Positions 1-11,174 are shown, counted from the stretch's first letter. The stretch: DNA of 64,000 nucleotides from Theropithecus gelada (GCF_003255815.1 NC_037668.1:65057582-65121581); one strand, 5' to 3'. Notes: generated by a model from the sequence alone, not told the origin. Translations and numbers: made by a program.

Positions 1-428
1 TCTCAAGGCCAGAGAGTACTTGGAACTCCCTCCCCTCACAGGGACAAGGTAAATGTGGGATGACTGTGACAGCTCCGGCCTAAGACACCAAAGTCCAGGA
101 GAGCCTCCAGCAGCTGGGCGGGTGTGATGAATGGTCCCCCTGGCACGACCCACCTCTTCACTGGAGAGAGGCTCGGGCTGATGTACGGTCCAGGTAAATG
201 CAGCTGCTGGTTAATGCGATGCTGTAATGGAAAAGCATTAGCTGAGATTGACTTGGAGGAAACCACGTCACAGGGATGAGGGCCAGGGAAGTGACAGGAA
301 GCTTTCCTCCTGGGAGATGCTTGAAACAGGAGGGGTAAGGATGGTCTGGATAGAGGCAACAACCTGGACCAAGGCAAGAAGATGAGCAGGAAAAGGGATG
401 CTGGGAAAATCACAGAAAAGCTCATCCA
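1..428. other. Single-copy-like flank, no gene seen
   Basis: No known repeat is recognised in the first 300 bases. From about 310 the wording (fragments like 'gaggcaacaacctggaccaaggcaa') faintly resembles the reverse complement of an L2 LINE. The minus-strand open frame at 36-425 has no recognisable domain and is taken as chance. Confidence 0.4.
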
Positions 429-547
429 GGCCGGGGGCAGCAGCTCACACCTGTAATCCCAGTACTTTGGGAGGCCGAGGCCAGAAGATTGTTTGAGTCC
501 AGGAGTTCAAGACCAGCTTGAGCAACACAGTGAAACCCTGTCTCATC
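429..547 (+). mobile_element. Alu left-arm fragment (FLAM/AluJ-like)
   Basis: Begins with a diverged GGCCGGGGGCAGCAGCTCAC and continues through the 'gtaatcccagtactttggga' core to 'gaaaccctgtctcat'. It stops before the A-rich linker, so only one monomer is present. High divergence suggests an old monomeric or truncated copy. Confidence 0.8.
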
Positions 548-639
548 TGTCAAGACCTGTGCCAAGCGTCTCCTCTTCCAGGAAGATCTTTCTCACCTAG
601 GGCTGTGTCCCTGCTCCAGAGCAGCAATTGATTGCACTC

Positions 640-1010
640 CTGAAAGGATCAGACTCCTTTATGGCATCACTCAAGACCTCCAGATCTGGCCCCAGCCTAC
701 CTTCATTCTTCTAGACTTTCATTCTCCAAACCCAGCCCTGACCACCCAGGTCACAAGCCTTCGCTCCAGACACTTCCTCCACATAGAATGCCTCCCCTCT
801 CCACTTTCATCTATAGAGACTCTAAGTTATCTCCTTAAGTCCAATCCAAATGCCCCCCTTTTCTAGAACACTATCCTAGACCATCCAACCCCCTGAATTC
901 TTGTCATCCTGCCACCCTGAATCCACAGAACACTTGTGTCCTTAGGACGGGGCTCCTTATGTAGCTTACCATGTTGCACTGACATTCATTCAAAAACAAG
1001 TATTTATTAA
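640..1010 (+). mobile_element. L2 LINE fragment (3' region)
   Basis: Diverged pyrimidine-rich text with L2-like phrases (lysed 'tggccccagcctacctt', 'cacttcctccac', 'gaatgcctcccc', 'acaagtatttatt'). Assigned by eye to the L2 3' region on the plus strand; boundaries are approximate. Confidence 0.45.
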
Positions 1011-1286
1011 AGGTGAATGCACAAACACGGCATAGGCATACAATGGAATACCACTCCGCAATAAAAAAGGAACAAATTACTGATACACATAACATGGATC
1101 TCGAAAATATTATGCAGAGTAAAATAAACCAAACGCATGAGTTTGAGCTCTTTATAAGTTCAAGAACAGGCAAATCTAATCTATGGTGATAGAAATCAGA
1201 AAAGCAGTTGCATCTGGTAACAAGGGGATTGACTCAAAGGGCATGCAGAAATGGGAATTTCCTGGGGTGATGAAAAAGTTCTGATT
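1011..1286 (+). mobile_element. Old L1M 3' end, part 1
   Basis: Contains the typical L1M end-of-ORF2/3' UTR wording ('tacaatggaataccactc', 'acatggatctcgaaaatatt', 'ggtgatgaaaaagttctg'). The text stops at 1286 and resumes at 8292 with 'ctgtagatcttgatt', showing that everything between is a later insertion. Confidence 0.8.
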
Positions 1287-1489
1287 CTGTGTTGTCCAAC
1301 ACAGTAGACACTAGCCACATGTGGCTATTCAGCACTTAAAATATGGCTAGTCTGAATTGAAAGGTACTTTAAGTATAAAACCTTGTTTCCAAAGACTTGG
1401 GATAGGCAGAACAATGTAAAACATCTCATTCATAAATTTTACATTGATTACATACTGAAATGACCATATTTTGGACATATTAGGTTAGG
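1287..1489 (+). mobile_element. hAT-Charlie-type MER element, part 1
   Basis: Starts with a degenerate hAT terminal inverted repeat (CTGTGTTGTCC) and contains the 'tagccacatgtggctatt' palindromic motif typical of this group. It is broken by the L1 at 1500 and continues at 7978-8291, ending GGACAGTGCTG. Subfamily name (MER33-like?) not asserted. Confidence 0.75.
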
Positions 1490-1499
1490 TAAATATATT
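1490..1499. repeat. L1PA target-site duplication, left copy
   Basis: TAAATATATT at 1490-1499 is repeated exactly at 7978-7987 and brackets the full-length L1. This marks the insertion as target-primed and fixes both element ends. Confidence 0.85.
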
Positions 1500-2604
1500 T
1501 TTTTCTTTTTTTTTTTAAATTATACTTTAGGTTCTAGGGTACATGTCCACAACGTGCAGGTTTGTTACATAGGTATACATGTGCCATGTTGGTTTGCTGC
1601 ACCCATCAACTCGTCATTTCCATTAGGTATTTCTCCTAATGCTATCCCTCCCCCAACCCCCCACCCCCCAACAGGCCCTGTGTGATGTTCCCCGCCCTGT
1701 GTCCAAGCATTCTCATTGTTCAATTCCTGCCTATGAGTGAGAACATGCAGCATTTGGTTTTCTGTCCTTGTGATAGTTTGCTGAGAATGATGGTTTCCAG
1801 CTTCACCTATGTCCCTGCAAAGGACATGAACTCATCCTTTTTTTTATGGCTGCATAGTATTCCATGGTGTGTATGTGCCACAGTTTCTTAATCCTGTCTA
1901 TCATTGATGGACATTTGGGTTGGTTCCAAGTCTTTGCAATTGTGAATAGTGCCACAATAAACATACATGTGCATGTGTCTTTACAGTAGCATGATTTATA
2001 ATCCTTTGGGTATATACCCAGTAATGGGATCACTGAGTCAAATGGTATTTCTAGTTCTAGATCCTTGAGGAATTGCCACACTGTCTTCCACAATGGTTGA
2101 ACTAATTTACACTCCCAACAACAGTGTAAAAGCATTCCTATTTCTCCACATCCTCTCCAGCATCTGTTGTTTCGTGACTTTTTAATGATCACCATTCTAA
2201 CTGGTGTGAGATGGTATCTCATTGTGGTTTTGATTTGCATTTCTCTGATGACCAGTGATGATGAGCATTTTTTCCTGTGTCTGTTGGCTGCATAAACGTC
2301 TTCTTTTGAGAAGTGTCTGCTCAAATCCTTTGCCCACTTTTTGATGGGTTTTTTTTTCTTGTAAATTTGTTTAAGTTATAGATTCTGGATATTGGCCCTT
2401 TGTCAGATGGGTAGATTGCAAAAATTTTCTCCCATTCTCTAGGTTGCCCCTTCACTCTGATGGTAGTTTATTTTGCCATGCAGAAGCTCTTTAGTTTAAT
2501 TAGATCCCATTTGTCTATTTTGGCTTTTGTTGCCATTGCTTTTGATGTTTCAGTCATGAAGTCCTTGCCCATGCCTATGTCCTGAATGGTCTTGCCTAGG
2601 TTTT

Positions 2605-2618
2605 CTTCTAGGGTTTTT
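2605..2618. repeat. Target duplication of the Alu inside L1
   Basis: CTTCTAGGGTTTTT at 2605-2618 recurs at 2920-2933 and brackets the Alu, proving that it landed in the L1 after the L1 was in place. Confidence 0.85.
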
Positions 2619-2919
2619 TTTTTTTTGTTTTTTTTTTGTTTGTTTTTTTTGAGACAGAGTCTCACTCTGTCGCCCAGGCTGGAGCGCAGTGGCGCGATCT
2701 TGGCTCACTGCAAGCTCCGCCTCCCGGGTTCACGCCATTCTCCTGCCTCAGCCTCCTGAGTAGCTGGGACTACAGGTGCCCACCACCGCGCCCGTCTAAT
2801 TTTTTGTATTTTTAGTACAGACAGGGTTTCACCGTGGTCTCAATCTCCTGACCTTGTGATCCGCCCGCCTCAGCCTCCCAAAGTGCTGGGATTACAGGCA
2901 TGAGCCACCGCGCCTGGCT
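2619..2919 (-). mobile_element. AluY with 12-base deletion (Yd-like)
   Basis: Minus-strand Alu with AluY wording ('caagctccgcctcccgggtt', 'ttcacgccattctcc', 'cttgtgatccgcccgcc'). Near 2834 the text runs 'caccgtg' straight into 'gtctcaatctcc'. Relative to AluY this lacks exactly 12 bases, the deletion that defines the Yd lineage. Low divergence makes it one of the younger insertions here. Confidence 0.85.
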
Positions 2920-5913
2920 CTTCTAGGGTTTTTATGGTTTTAGGTCTAACATTTAAATCTTTAATTCATCTTGAATTAATTTTTGTATAAGGTGTAAGGA
3001 AGGGATCGAGTTTCAGCTTTCTACATACGGCTAGCCAGTTTTCCTAGCACCATTTATTAAATAGGGAATCCTTTCCCCATTTCTTGTTTTTGTCAGGTTT
3101 GTCAAAGATCAGATGGTTGTAGATGTGTGGTGTTATTTCTGAGGACTCTGTTCTGTTCCATTGGTCTCTGTATCTGTTTTGGTACCAGTACTATGCTGTT
3201 TTGGTTACTGTAGCCTTGTAGTATAGTTTGAAGTCAGGTAGCATGATACCTCCAGCTTTGTTCTTTTTGCCTAGGATTGTCTTGGCTATGTGGGCTCTTT
3301 TTTGGTTCCATATGAACTTTAAAATAGTTTTTTCCAATTCTGTGAAGAAAGTCATTGGTAGCTTAATGGGGATGGCACTGAATCTATAAATTACCTTGGG
3401 CAGTATGGCCATTTTCATGATATTAATTCTTCCTATCCATGAGCATGGAATGTCCTTCCATTTGTTTGTGTCCTCTTTTATTTCATTGAGCAGTGGTTTG
3501 TAGTTCTCCTTGAAGAGGTCCTTCACATCCCTTGTAAGGTGGATTCCTAGGTATTTTATTCTCTTTGTAGCAATTGTGAATGGGAGTTCACTCATGATTT
3601 GGCTTTCTGTCTGTTATTGGTGTGTAGGAATGCTTGTGATTTTTGCACATTGATTTTGTATTCTGAGACTTTGCTGAAGTTGCTTATCAGCTTAAGGAGA
3701 TTTTGGGCTGAGACGATGGGGTTTTCTAAATATACAATCATGTCATCTGCAAACAGGGACAAATTGAATTCCTCTTTTCCTAATTGAATACCCTTTATTT
3801 CTTTCACTTTCCTGATTGCCCTGGCCAGAATTTCCAACACTATGTTGAATAGGAGTGGTGAGAGAGGGCATCCATGTCTTGTGCCGGTTTTCAAAGGGAA
3901 TGATTCCAGTTTTTGCCCATTCAGGACGATATTGGCTGAAGGTTTGTCATAAATAGTTCTTATTATTTTGAGAAACATTCCATCAATACCTAGTTTATTG
4001 AGAGTTTATAGCATGAAGGGCTGCTGAATTTTGTCAAAGGCCTTTTCTGCATCTATTGAGATAATCATGTGGGTTTTGTCATCATTGGTTCTATTCATGT
4101 GATGGATTCCATTTATTGATTTGTATATGTTGAACCAGCCTTGCATCCCAGGGATGAAGCCAACTTGCTCATGGTGGATAAGGTTTTTGATGTGTTGCTG
4201 GATTCGGTTTGCCAGTATTTTATTGAGGATTTTTGCATCGATGTTCATCAGGGATATTGGTCTAAAATTCTCTTTTTTTGTTGTGTCTCTGCCAGGCTTT
4301 GGTATCAGGATGATGCTGGCCTCATAAAATGAGTTAGTGAGGATTCCCTCTTTTTCTATTGATTGGAATAGTTTCAAAAGGAATGGTACCAGCTCCTCTT
4401 TGTACCTCTGGGTAGAATTCGGCTGTGAATCCGTCTGGTCCTGGACTTCTTTTGGTTGGTAGGCTATTAATTATTGCCTCAATTTCAGAGCCTGCTATTG
4501 GTCTATTCAGAGATGCAACTTCTTCCTGGTTTAGTCTTGGGAGGGTGTAAGTGTCCAGGAATTCATCCATTTCTTCTAGATTTTCTAGTTTGTGTAGAGG
4601 TGTTTATAGTATTCTCTGATGGTAGTTTATATTTCTGTGGGATTGGCAGTGATATCCCCTTTATCATTTTTTATTGCGTCTATTTGATTCTTCTCTCTTT
4701 TCTTCTTTATTAGTCTTGCTTGTGGTCTATCAATTTGGTTGATCTTTTCAAAAAATCAGCTCCTGGATTCATTTTTTTTTAAAGTGTTTTTTGTGTCTCC
4801 ATCTCCTTCAAGTCTGCTCTGATCTTAATTATTTCTTGCTTTCTGCTAGCTTTTGAATTTCTTTGCTCTTGCTTCTCTAGTTCTTTTAATTGTGATGTTA
4901 GGGTTTCAGTTTTGGATCTTTCCTGGTTTCTCTTGTGGGCATTTAGTGCTATAAATTTCCCTCTACACACTGCTTTAAATATGTCCCAGATATTCTGGTA
5001 CGTTGTGTCTTTGTTCTCATTGGTTTCAAAGAGTGTCTTTATTTCTGCCTTCATTTTGTTATTTACCCAGTAGTCATTCAGGAGCAGGTTGTTCAGTTTC
5101 CATGTAGTTGTGTGGTTTTGAGTGAGTTTCTTAATCCTGAGTTCTAATTTGATTGCACTGTGGTCTGAGAGACAGTTTGTTGTGATTTCTGTTCTTTTAC
5201 ATTTGCTAAGGAGTGCTTTACTTCCAATTATGTGGTCAATTTTAGAATAAGTGTGATATGGTGCTCAGAAGAATGTATATTCTTGTTGATTCAGAGAGTT
5301 CTGTAGTGTCTATTAGGTCCCCTTGGTGCAGAGCTGAGTTCAAGTCCTGGATATCCTTGTTAACCTTCTGTCTCATTGTTCTGTCTAATATTGACAGTGG
5401 GGTGGTAAAGTCTCCCATTATTATTGTGTGGGAGTCTAAGTCTCTTTGTAGGTCTCTAAGGACTTGCTTTATGAATCTGGGTGCTCCTGTATTGGGTGCA
5501 AATATATTAAGGAGAGTTAGCTCTTCTTGTTGAATTTATCCTTTTACCATTATGTAATGGCCTTCTTTGTCTCTTTTGATCTTTGTCGGTTTAAAGTCTG
5601 TTTTATCAGAGACTAGGATTGCAACCCTTGCTTTTTTTTTTTTTTTCTTTCCATTTACTTGGTAGATCTTCCTCCATCCCTTTATTTTGAGCCTGTGTGT
5701 GTCTCTGCATGTGAGATGGGTCTCCTGAATACAGCACACTGATGGGTCTTGACTCTTTATCCAATTTGCCAGTCTATGTCTTTTAATTGGGGCATTTAGC
5801 CCATTTACATTTAAGGTTAATATTGTTATGTGTAAATTTGATCCTGTCATTATGATGTTAGCTGGTTATTTTGCCCGTTAGTTGATGCAGTTGCTTCATA
5901 ACATCGATGGTCT

Positions 5914-6933
5914 TTACAATTTGGCATGTTTTTGCAGTGGCTGGTACCGGTTGTTCCTTTCCATGTTTACTGCACCCTTCAGGAGCTCTTGTACGGCAGG
6001 CCTGGCGGTGACAAAATCTCTCAGCATTTGCTTGTCTGTAAAGGATTAATTTCTCCTTCACTTATGAAGTTTAGTTTGGCTCAATATGAAATTGTGGGTT
6101 GAAAATTCTTTCCTTTAAGAATGTTGAATATGGGCCCCCACTCTCTTCTGGCTTGTAAGGTTTCTGCTGAGAGATCCCCTGTTAGTCTGATGGGCTTCCC
6201 TTTGTGGGTAACCCGACCTTTCTCTCTGGCTGCCCTTAACATTTATTCCTTCATTTCAACCTTGGTGAATCTGACAATTATGTGTCTTGGGGTTGCTCTT
6301 CTCAAAAAGTATCTTTGTGGTGTTCTCTGTATTTCCCGAATTTGAATGTTGGCCTGCCTTGCTAGGTTGGGGAAGTTCTGCTGCATAAAATCCTGAAGAG
6401 TGTTTTCCAACTTGGTTCCATTCTCCCCATCACTTTCAGGTATACCAATCAAACATAGATTGGTCTTTTCACATAGTCCCATATTTCTTGGAGGCTTTGT
6501 TTCTTTTTACTCTTTTTTCTCTAAACTTGTCTTCTCGCTTTATTTTATTAATTTGATCTTCAATCACTGATATCCTTTCTTCCACTTGATTGAATAGGCT
6601 ATTGAAGCTTGTGCATGTGTCACGAAGTTCTTGTGCCATGTTTTTCAGCTCCATCAGGTCATTTAAGGTCTTCTCTACACTGTTTATTCTAGTTAGCCAT
6701 TCATCTAACATTTTTTCAAGGTTTTTAGCTTCCTTGTGATGGGTTAGAACATACTTCTTTAGCTTGGAGAAGTTTGTTATTACTGACCTTCTGAAGCCTG
6801 CTTCTATCGACTGGTCAAAATCATTCTCCATCCAGCTTTGTTCTGTTGCTGACGAGGAGCTGCGATCCTGTGAAGGAGAAGAGGCACTCTGGTTTTTAGA
6901 ATTTTCAGCTTTTCTGCTCTGGTTTCTCCCCAT
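5914..6933 (-). pseudogene. L1 ORF1 remnant (RNA-binding chaperone protein)
   Basis: ORF1p is the trimeric nucleic-acid chaperone of the L1 particle. The start codon is at 6933 and the expected stop at 5914-5916, a length of about 340 codons as usual for the family. The N-terminal open piece (6933-6469) has the basic start and a heptad-rich coiled-coil part. The next piece (6482-6243), in another frame, carries the RNA-recognition region with 'RRATPRHIIVRF'. A frameshift near 6480 and an in-frame TAA at 6243-6245 split the gene, so it is dead. Confidence 0.92.
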
Positions 6934-7977
6934 CTTTGTGGTTTTATCTACCTTTGGTCTTTGATGTTGGTGACCTACAGATGGGTTTTTGGTGTGGATG
7001 TCCTTTTTGTTGATGTTGATGCTATTCCTTTCTGTTTGTTAGTTTTCCTTCTAACAGTCAGGTCCCTCAGCTGCAGGTCTATTGGAGTTTTCTGGAGGTT
7101 CACTCCAGACACTGTTTGCCTGGGTATCACCAGTGGAGGCTGCAGAACAGCAAATACTGCAGAACAGCAATTATTGCTGCCTGATCCTTCCTCTGGACGC
7201 TTCGTCCCAAAGGGGCACCTGCCTGTATGAGGTGTCTGTTAGCCCCTACTGGAAGGTGTCTCCCAGTTAGGCTATACAGGGCAGTATATCTTCAGGATAT
7301 ACTTGAGGAGGCAGTCTGTCCATTCTCAGAGCTCAAATGCCATGCTAGGAGAACCACTGCTCTCTTCAGAGCTGTCAGACAGGGACATTTAAGTCTGCAG
7401 ACATTTCTGCTCCCTTCTGTTCAGCTATGCCCTGCCCACAGAGGTGGAGTCTATAGAGGCAGTAGGCCTTGCTGATCTGCGGTGGGCTCCGCCCAGTTTG
7501 AGCTTCCCAGTTGCTCTGTTTACCTAATCAAGCCTCAGAAATGGCAGACACCCCGCCCCCAGCCAGGCTGCTGCCTCACAATTCAATCTCAGACTGCTGA
7601 GCTAGCAGTGAGCAAGATTCTGTGGGCATGGGACCCGCTGAGCCAGGCATGGGAGAGAATCTCCTGGTCTACCGGTTGCTAAGACCATGGGAAAAGCACA
7701 GTATTTGGTAGCAAGTGTCCCATTTTTCCAGTACAGTCTATCACAGCTTCCCTTGGCTAGGAAAGGGAAACCCCAAACCTTAGCGCTTCCCGGGTGAGGC
7801 GATGCCCTGTCCTGCTTCAGCTCACCCTCTGTGGGCTGCATCCACTGTTCAACCAGCCCCATTGAGATAACCAAGTACCTCAGTTGGAAATGCAGAAATC
7901 ACCCATCTTCTGCCTCGATCATGCTGGGAGCTGCAGACCTGAGCTGTTCCTATTCGGCCATCTTGGAACACATCCCT
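6934..7977 (-). promoter_or_regulatory. L1 5' UTR (sense and possible antisense promoter)
   Basis: GC-richer region upstream of ORF1, about 1 kb, reaching the true L1 start at 7977. In the family this segment holds the internal RNA polymerase II promoter and, a few hundred bases in, an antisense promoter. Here the antisense direction would read towards higher coordinates. Activity is not shown by the sequence. Confidence 0.7.
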
Positions 7978-8291
7978 TAAATATATTACTAAATTAATTT
8001 CACCTGTTTCTTTTACTTTTTTTTTTTTTTTTTAGATGAGTCTCACTCTGTTGCCCAGGCTGCAGTGCAGTGGCATGATCTCAGCTCACTGTTACCTCTG
8101 CCTCCCTGGTTCAAGTGATTCTCCTGCCTCAGCCAGACTGGTCTCAAACTCCCGACCTAAACATGATCCTCCCACCTCGGATTATAGGCATGAGCCACCG
8201 CATCCAGCCTCTTTTTACTTTTGTAATGAGGCTGCTAGAAAAATTTTAATTACCTGTGTGGCTCACATTATATTTCAGTGGGACAGTGCTG
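7978..8291 (+). mobile_element. hAT-Charlie-type MER element, part 2
   Basis: Continues the 1287-1489 element ('actaaattaatttcacctg', 'gtgtggctcacattatat') and ends with the terminal repeat GGACAGTGCTG at 8291. An Alu sits inside at 8021-8209. The first ten bases are also the right copy of the L1 target duplication. Confidence 0.75.
8021..8209 (-). mobile_element. Alu with internal deletion
   Basis: Minus-strand Alu with T-tail, right-arm text, then a jump from 'cctgcctcagcc' to 'agactggtctcaaactcc' that removes the middle. Flanked by near-identical TCTTTTACTTTT (8009-8020) and TCTTTTTACTTTT (8210-8222). Confidence 0.85.
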
Positions 8292-8402
8292 CTGTAGATC
8301 TTGATTAGGGTGTTGGCTGCACATCTGACAAAACTCATCAGGAATGTACCCATAAGATCTGTCCATTTCACCATATGTAGATTATACCTTGATTATAAAA
8401 CA
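8292..8402 (+). mobile_element. Old L1M 3' end, part 2
   Basis: Resumes the L1M text left at 1286: 'cttgattagggtgttggc', 'acaaaactcatcaggaatgt', 'taccttgattataaaa', the classic L1M terminus. Confidence 0.8.
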
Positions 8403-8404
8403 AA

Positions 8405-8515
8405 TTTTAGTGAGCACCTACTAAGTGCTGCCAGACATTGTATTAGGCATTGGAAATGCCATGCTGTAGAAAAAACACACCCAGCCCCTGCTCAACCTAG
8501 TCAGAGAAACTGACT
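8405..8515 (-). mobile_element. L2 LINE 3'-end fragment
   Basis: 'gtgagcacctactaagtgct' and 'gtattaggcattggaaatgc' are the reverse complement of the L2 terminus ('...gcctggcacatagtaggtgctc'). Diverged. Confidence 0.5.
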
Positions 8516-9414
8516 CTAATTAAATAATTCCTCTAAAAATGAATGTATTGCCTCACCAAGCTTAAACTGATGAGGCCAAAATGGCATTTAGGCATCTTTG
8601 CCACCTATCACTGCCTAGCCAGGGAAGGGGTGCATATTAGACACTCAGCAAATTCTGAAGCACTGGGTTGAACTACTGAACTAGTTAAAGCTCATTTCCT
8701 GAAACAGGCAGCTCAACAGAGGCTATCTGGGGAATGTTTCTGCCTTTGAGCCAGACCAACTAATACAAGACAAAAGAGCTTTTGTCTTTCTGTAAAATTC
8801 CCAGGGATAGAAGGATCCAGTCTATCCCCATTTTTGGCCTGCTCTTTGGGGATATAATCCTAGTGTAAGTCATAAAATTTTTTTTGTTAAATACTCTGGG
8901 CCTCATGGGTAAATAGTGTGAGAACCAGGGTAGTCAAAATTCGTCCAAAAAAAGTAGATTTGCTTATTTAAGTTTGAGAGTGTATGTACAGGCTGCTTTT
9001 GCTTTCCAGAGATTTTGAAGTAAAATGTTAGGAAACGTCCCCACAGAACAGGTGTTCCTGCCACAGGGAGTTTACTCATGTTTGTTAGTTTTTTAAGAAA
9101 GGTTTGTAAATAGGCTCCAGCTGGTTTTCCTGCCCAGTTTTTCAAGCCTTCATAGAGGAGTTGCTCCTTGCCTCAGAGCTCTCTCTGCAATATCCGCTTC
9201 CATGCATCTTAGGACTAAAGGGGAACCACTCAAGCGGTGCCTCTTTGCTGATGAGGTTTTAAAGGAAGCCACCCCATGACCTGGTAGAAGTCACTTAAGT
9301 GTCTGGATCCGTTAGAGACCCCTGAAGTGAAAATCCAACTTGTAGCAGCTGTAGAGAAACCCTTTATATTAATTCATTTCAGTGTGGTTATTGACTTCTG
9401 CTCCGAGCTGAGCC
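8516..9414. other. No gene or clear repeat seen
   Basis: AT-balanced single-copy-like DNA. Open frames are short and without recognisable domains. No tRNA, promoter or CpG cluster noted. Confidence 0.5.
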
Positions 9415-9660
9415 TACACAGAGTACAGGGGGCCCAGGAGATATATAGAAGGACCTAGGTCTCTACCCTCAAGAATCCCAAATCTAGCAGTAGGAGTATA
9501 ATAAGCACTGTTACCACCAAGTCACAGGTAAGGACCAAAGAGAGTATTGGGGGATACAGGGAAGGGTGGGTTCATTCCAGCTACGGAGGGCTGAACAACA
9601 GCTCCTGAGCACCTCTACTATGCCAGGTGCTGTGCTGGGCTCCGAGTCTGGACACATGGT
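9415..9660 (-). mobile_element. L2 LINE fragments
   Basis: Diverged L2 reverse-complement text, clearest at 9605-9660 ('tgagcacctctactatgcca', 'tgctgtgctgggctc'). Confidence 0.4.
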
Positions 9661-9689
9661 TTAGGGTGGTCTCTTGCCTCCCCCATACA

Positions 9690-9815
9690 CCTTACCCTCC
9701 TCACAGCAGCCAGAGAGAGATCATTTGCAATCAAAATCAGATCATGTCACTCTTCTAGTTAAACACTTTCAATGACATCCCGTTGTACTTAGAATAAAGT
9801 TTAAATTTCTCATTG
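9690..9815 (+). mobile_element. L2 LINE, part 1
   Basis: 'cagatcatgtcactcttcta', 'caatgacatcccgttgtact' and 'agaataaagtttaaa' match the L2 segment before its 3' end. The text is interrupted at about 9816 and resumes near 10195. Confidence 0.65.
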
Positions 9816-10194
9816 TCGTTAGTCTTAGTCAGCTACTATTGTGTAACAAAACAACCCCAAAACAAGCCATTCCAAAACACAGTGGGCTAACAACAACAGT
9901 AACATATTATCGCTTGTCCATCTGTCAGCTGGATCAGCTGATTTAGGCTAACGACCGTTCTGCATGCTTTGGACCAGCACATTAGCCTTGACATTTTTTG
10001 CTGGTGATGCTGGCAGAAACAAGATAGCAATTTAAAACATATAAATCTTCTCAAGGCCTAGGCTGGAACTTCTATAGGAATGTCAGTTGGCCAAGGTAAA
10101 TCCTGTGGCCAAGTCTAATGTGTGTATCTATACCCACAATGACAATGAGGCAAGGCTGTGAATGCAGGGAGGGGTTAAGAGTTGGGGCCAACAA
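9816..10194. mobile_element. Unclassified repeat inside L2
   Basis: Starts 'agtcagctactattgtgtaa', with 'gtgggctaacaacaacagta'. Such wording is common in old mammalian LTR or DNA elements read in reverse, and it splits an L2 cleanly. Family not assigned. Confidence 0.4.
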
Positions 10195-10680
10195 GGTAAT
10201 CTGTGACCTATCCTCTACCTACATCACCATACTCACCTTGTATCATGTCCTCTTCCTTTGCTCCAACCACATTGGCCTTTCTTCACCCCTCAAATGCAAC
10301 ACACTCTTTCCTACTCCAAGGCTTTTGCACAATTCTTCCCTCTGCCTGAAAGAATCTTTTCCTTGTTCTTTCCAGGATGACTTTCTCTTATCGTGATCTC
10401 AGCTTAAATGTCTCTCCTTAGAGACGCTTTTCCTAAACCCCCCAACTTGAGTAGACTCCACTTTTAATTTTCTCATGATGTCCTTTATCATACCCATCAC
10501 AATTTGTACTTATATTTTTTAATTGTTCATTGTCCATGTCCCCATTAGACTGAAAGCTTCACAAGGAATGACAATGTGTCTGTTTCGTCCACCAAATTGT
10601 ATCCTCAATGCCTTTACAGTGTCTGGTATATAGCAGGTGCCCAGTTCATAAAGCATCATTGAGGTTGCATTTGAGCTGAT
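10195..10680 (+). mobile_element. L2 LINE, part 2 (3' end)
   Basis: Shows the ordered L2 landmarks: 'ttggcctttcttcacccc', 'aaggcttttgcacaattctt', 'ttagactgaaagcttcacaa', and the terminus 'agtgtctggtatatagcagg'. Confidence 0.75.
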
Positions 10681-10819
10681 CTTTGCAAAACAGCTGCAAT
10701 TTAAAAGGCGTTCCAGGCATAGGAAACAGCCTGAAGCCAGTAGTTCTCAATGTGTGGTCCGCAGGTCAGCAGCACGGGCGTCGGCATTACCTAGGAACTG
10801 GTTAGAAATGCACATTCTT

Positions 10820-11111
10820 GGCCGGGCACAGTGGCTCACGCCTGTAATCCTAGCACTTTGGGAGGCCAAGGCAGGAGGATCACGAGGTCAGGAGTTCAAG
10901 ACCAGCCTGGCCAACATAGTGAAACCCCATCTCTACTAAAAATACAAAAATTAGCCAGCCGTGGTGGTGCATGCCTGTAGTCCCAGCTACTCGGGAGGCT
11001 GAGGTAGGAAAATCGCTTGAACCCGGGAGGTGGATGTTGCAGTGAGCCAAGATCACGCCACTGCACTCCAGCTTGGGCAGCAGAGTGAGACTTTGTCTCA
11101 AAAAAAAAAAA

Positions 11112-11174
<63 letters not shown>
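10820..11174 (+). mobile_element. AluS with (GAAA)n tail
   Basis: Complete plus-strand Alu ('ggccgggcacagtggctcac' onward). Its tail from about 11113 has become a roughly 60-bp GAAA tetranucleotide tract. AGAAATGCACATTCTT is repeated exactly at 10804-10819 and 11175-11190. Confidence 0.95.
11113..11174 (+). repeat. (GAAA)n microsatellite
   Basis: About fifteen uninterrupted GAAA units grown from the Alu poly(A) tail. Likely length-polymorphic. Confidence 0.95.

Larger units (their letters stand above)
1720..5850 (-). pseudogene. L1 ORF2 remnant (endonuclease / reverse transcriptase)
   Basis: ORF2 normally encodes the APE-type endonuclease and reverse transcriptase that nick and copy L1 RNA into target DNA. 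The start methionine is at 5850. The first open segment (5850-5536) shows the endonuclease signatures 'LNVNGLN' and 'CIQETHL', the latter carrying the catalytic glutamate. The reverse-transcriptase active-site motif FADDM is at 3753-3739. The C-terminal segment lies at 2324-1803 and the ancestral stop at 1720-1722. The frame is broken into at least eight open pieces (5850-5536, 5054-4779, 4570-4334, 4377-4006, 3978-3592, 3595-3191, 2665-2468, 2324-1803) and interrupted by an Alu at 2619-2919. No functional product is expected. Confidence 0.93.
1500..7977 (-). mobile_element. Full-length L1 retrotransposon (L1PA type)
   Basis: Complete minus-strand LINE-1 of about 6.2 kb once the internal Alu is discounted. 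The T-run at 1500-1520 is the poly(A) tail read from the other strand. 3' UTR lies to 1719, ORF2 at 5850-1720, ORF1 at 6933-5914 and 5' UTR at 7977-6934. The 5' end has the complement of the usual 'ccaagatggccgaataggaa' start, so it is not 5'-truncated. Exact 10-bp target duplications flank it. Both ORFs carry frameshifts and stops, so it cannot move itself. Exact L1PA number is not asserted; coding decay suggests an older primate subfamily. Confidence 0.95.
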
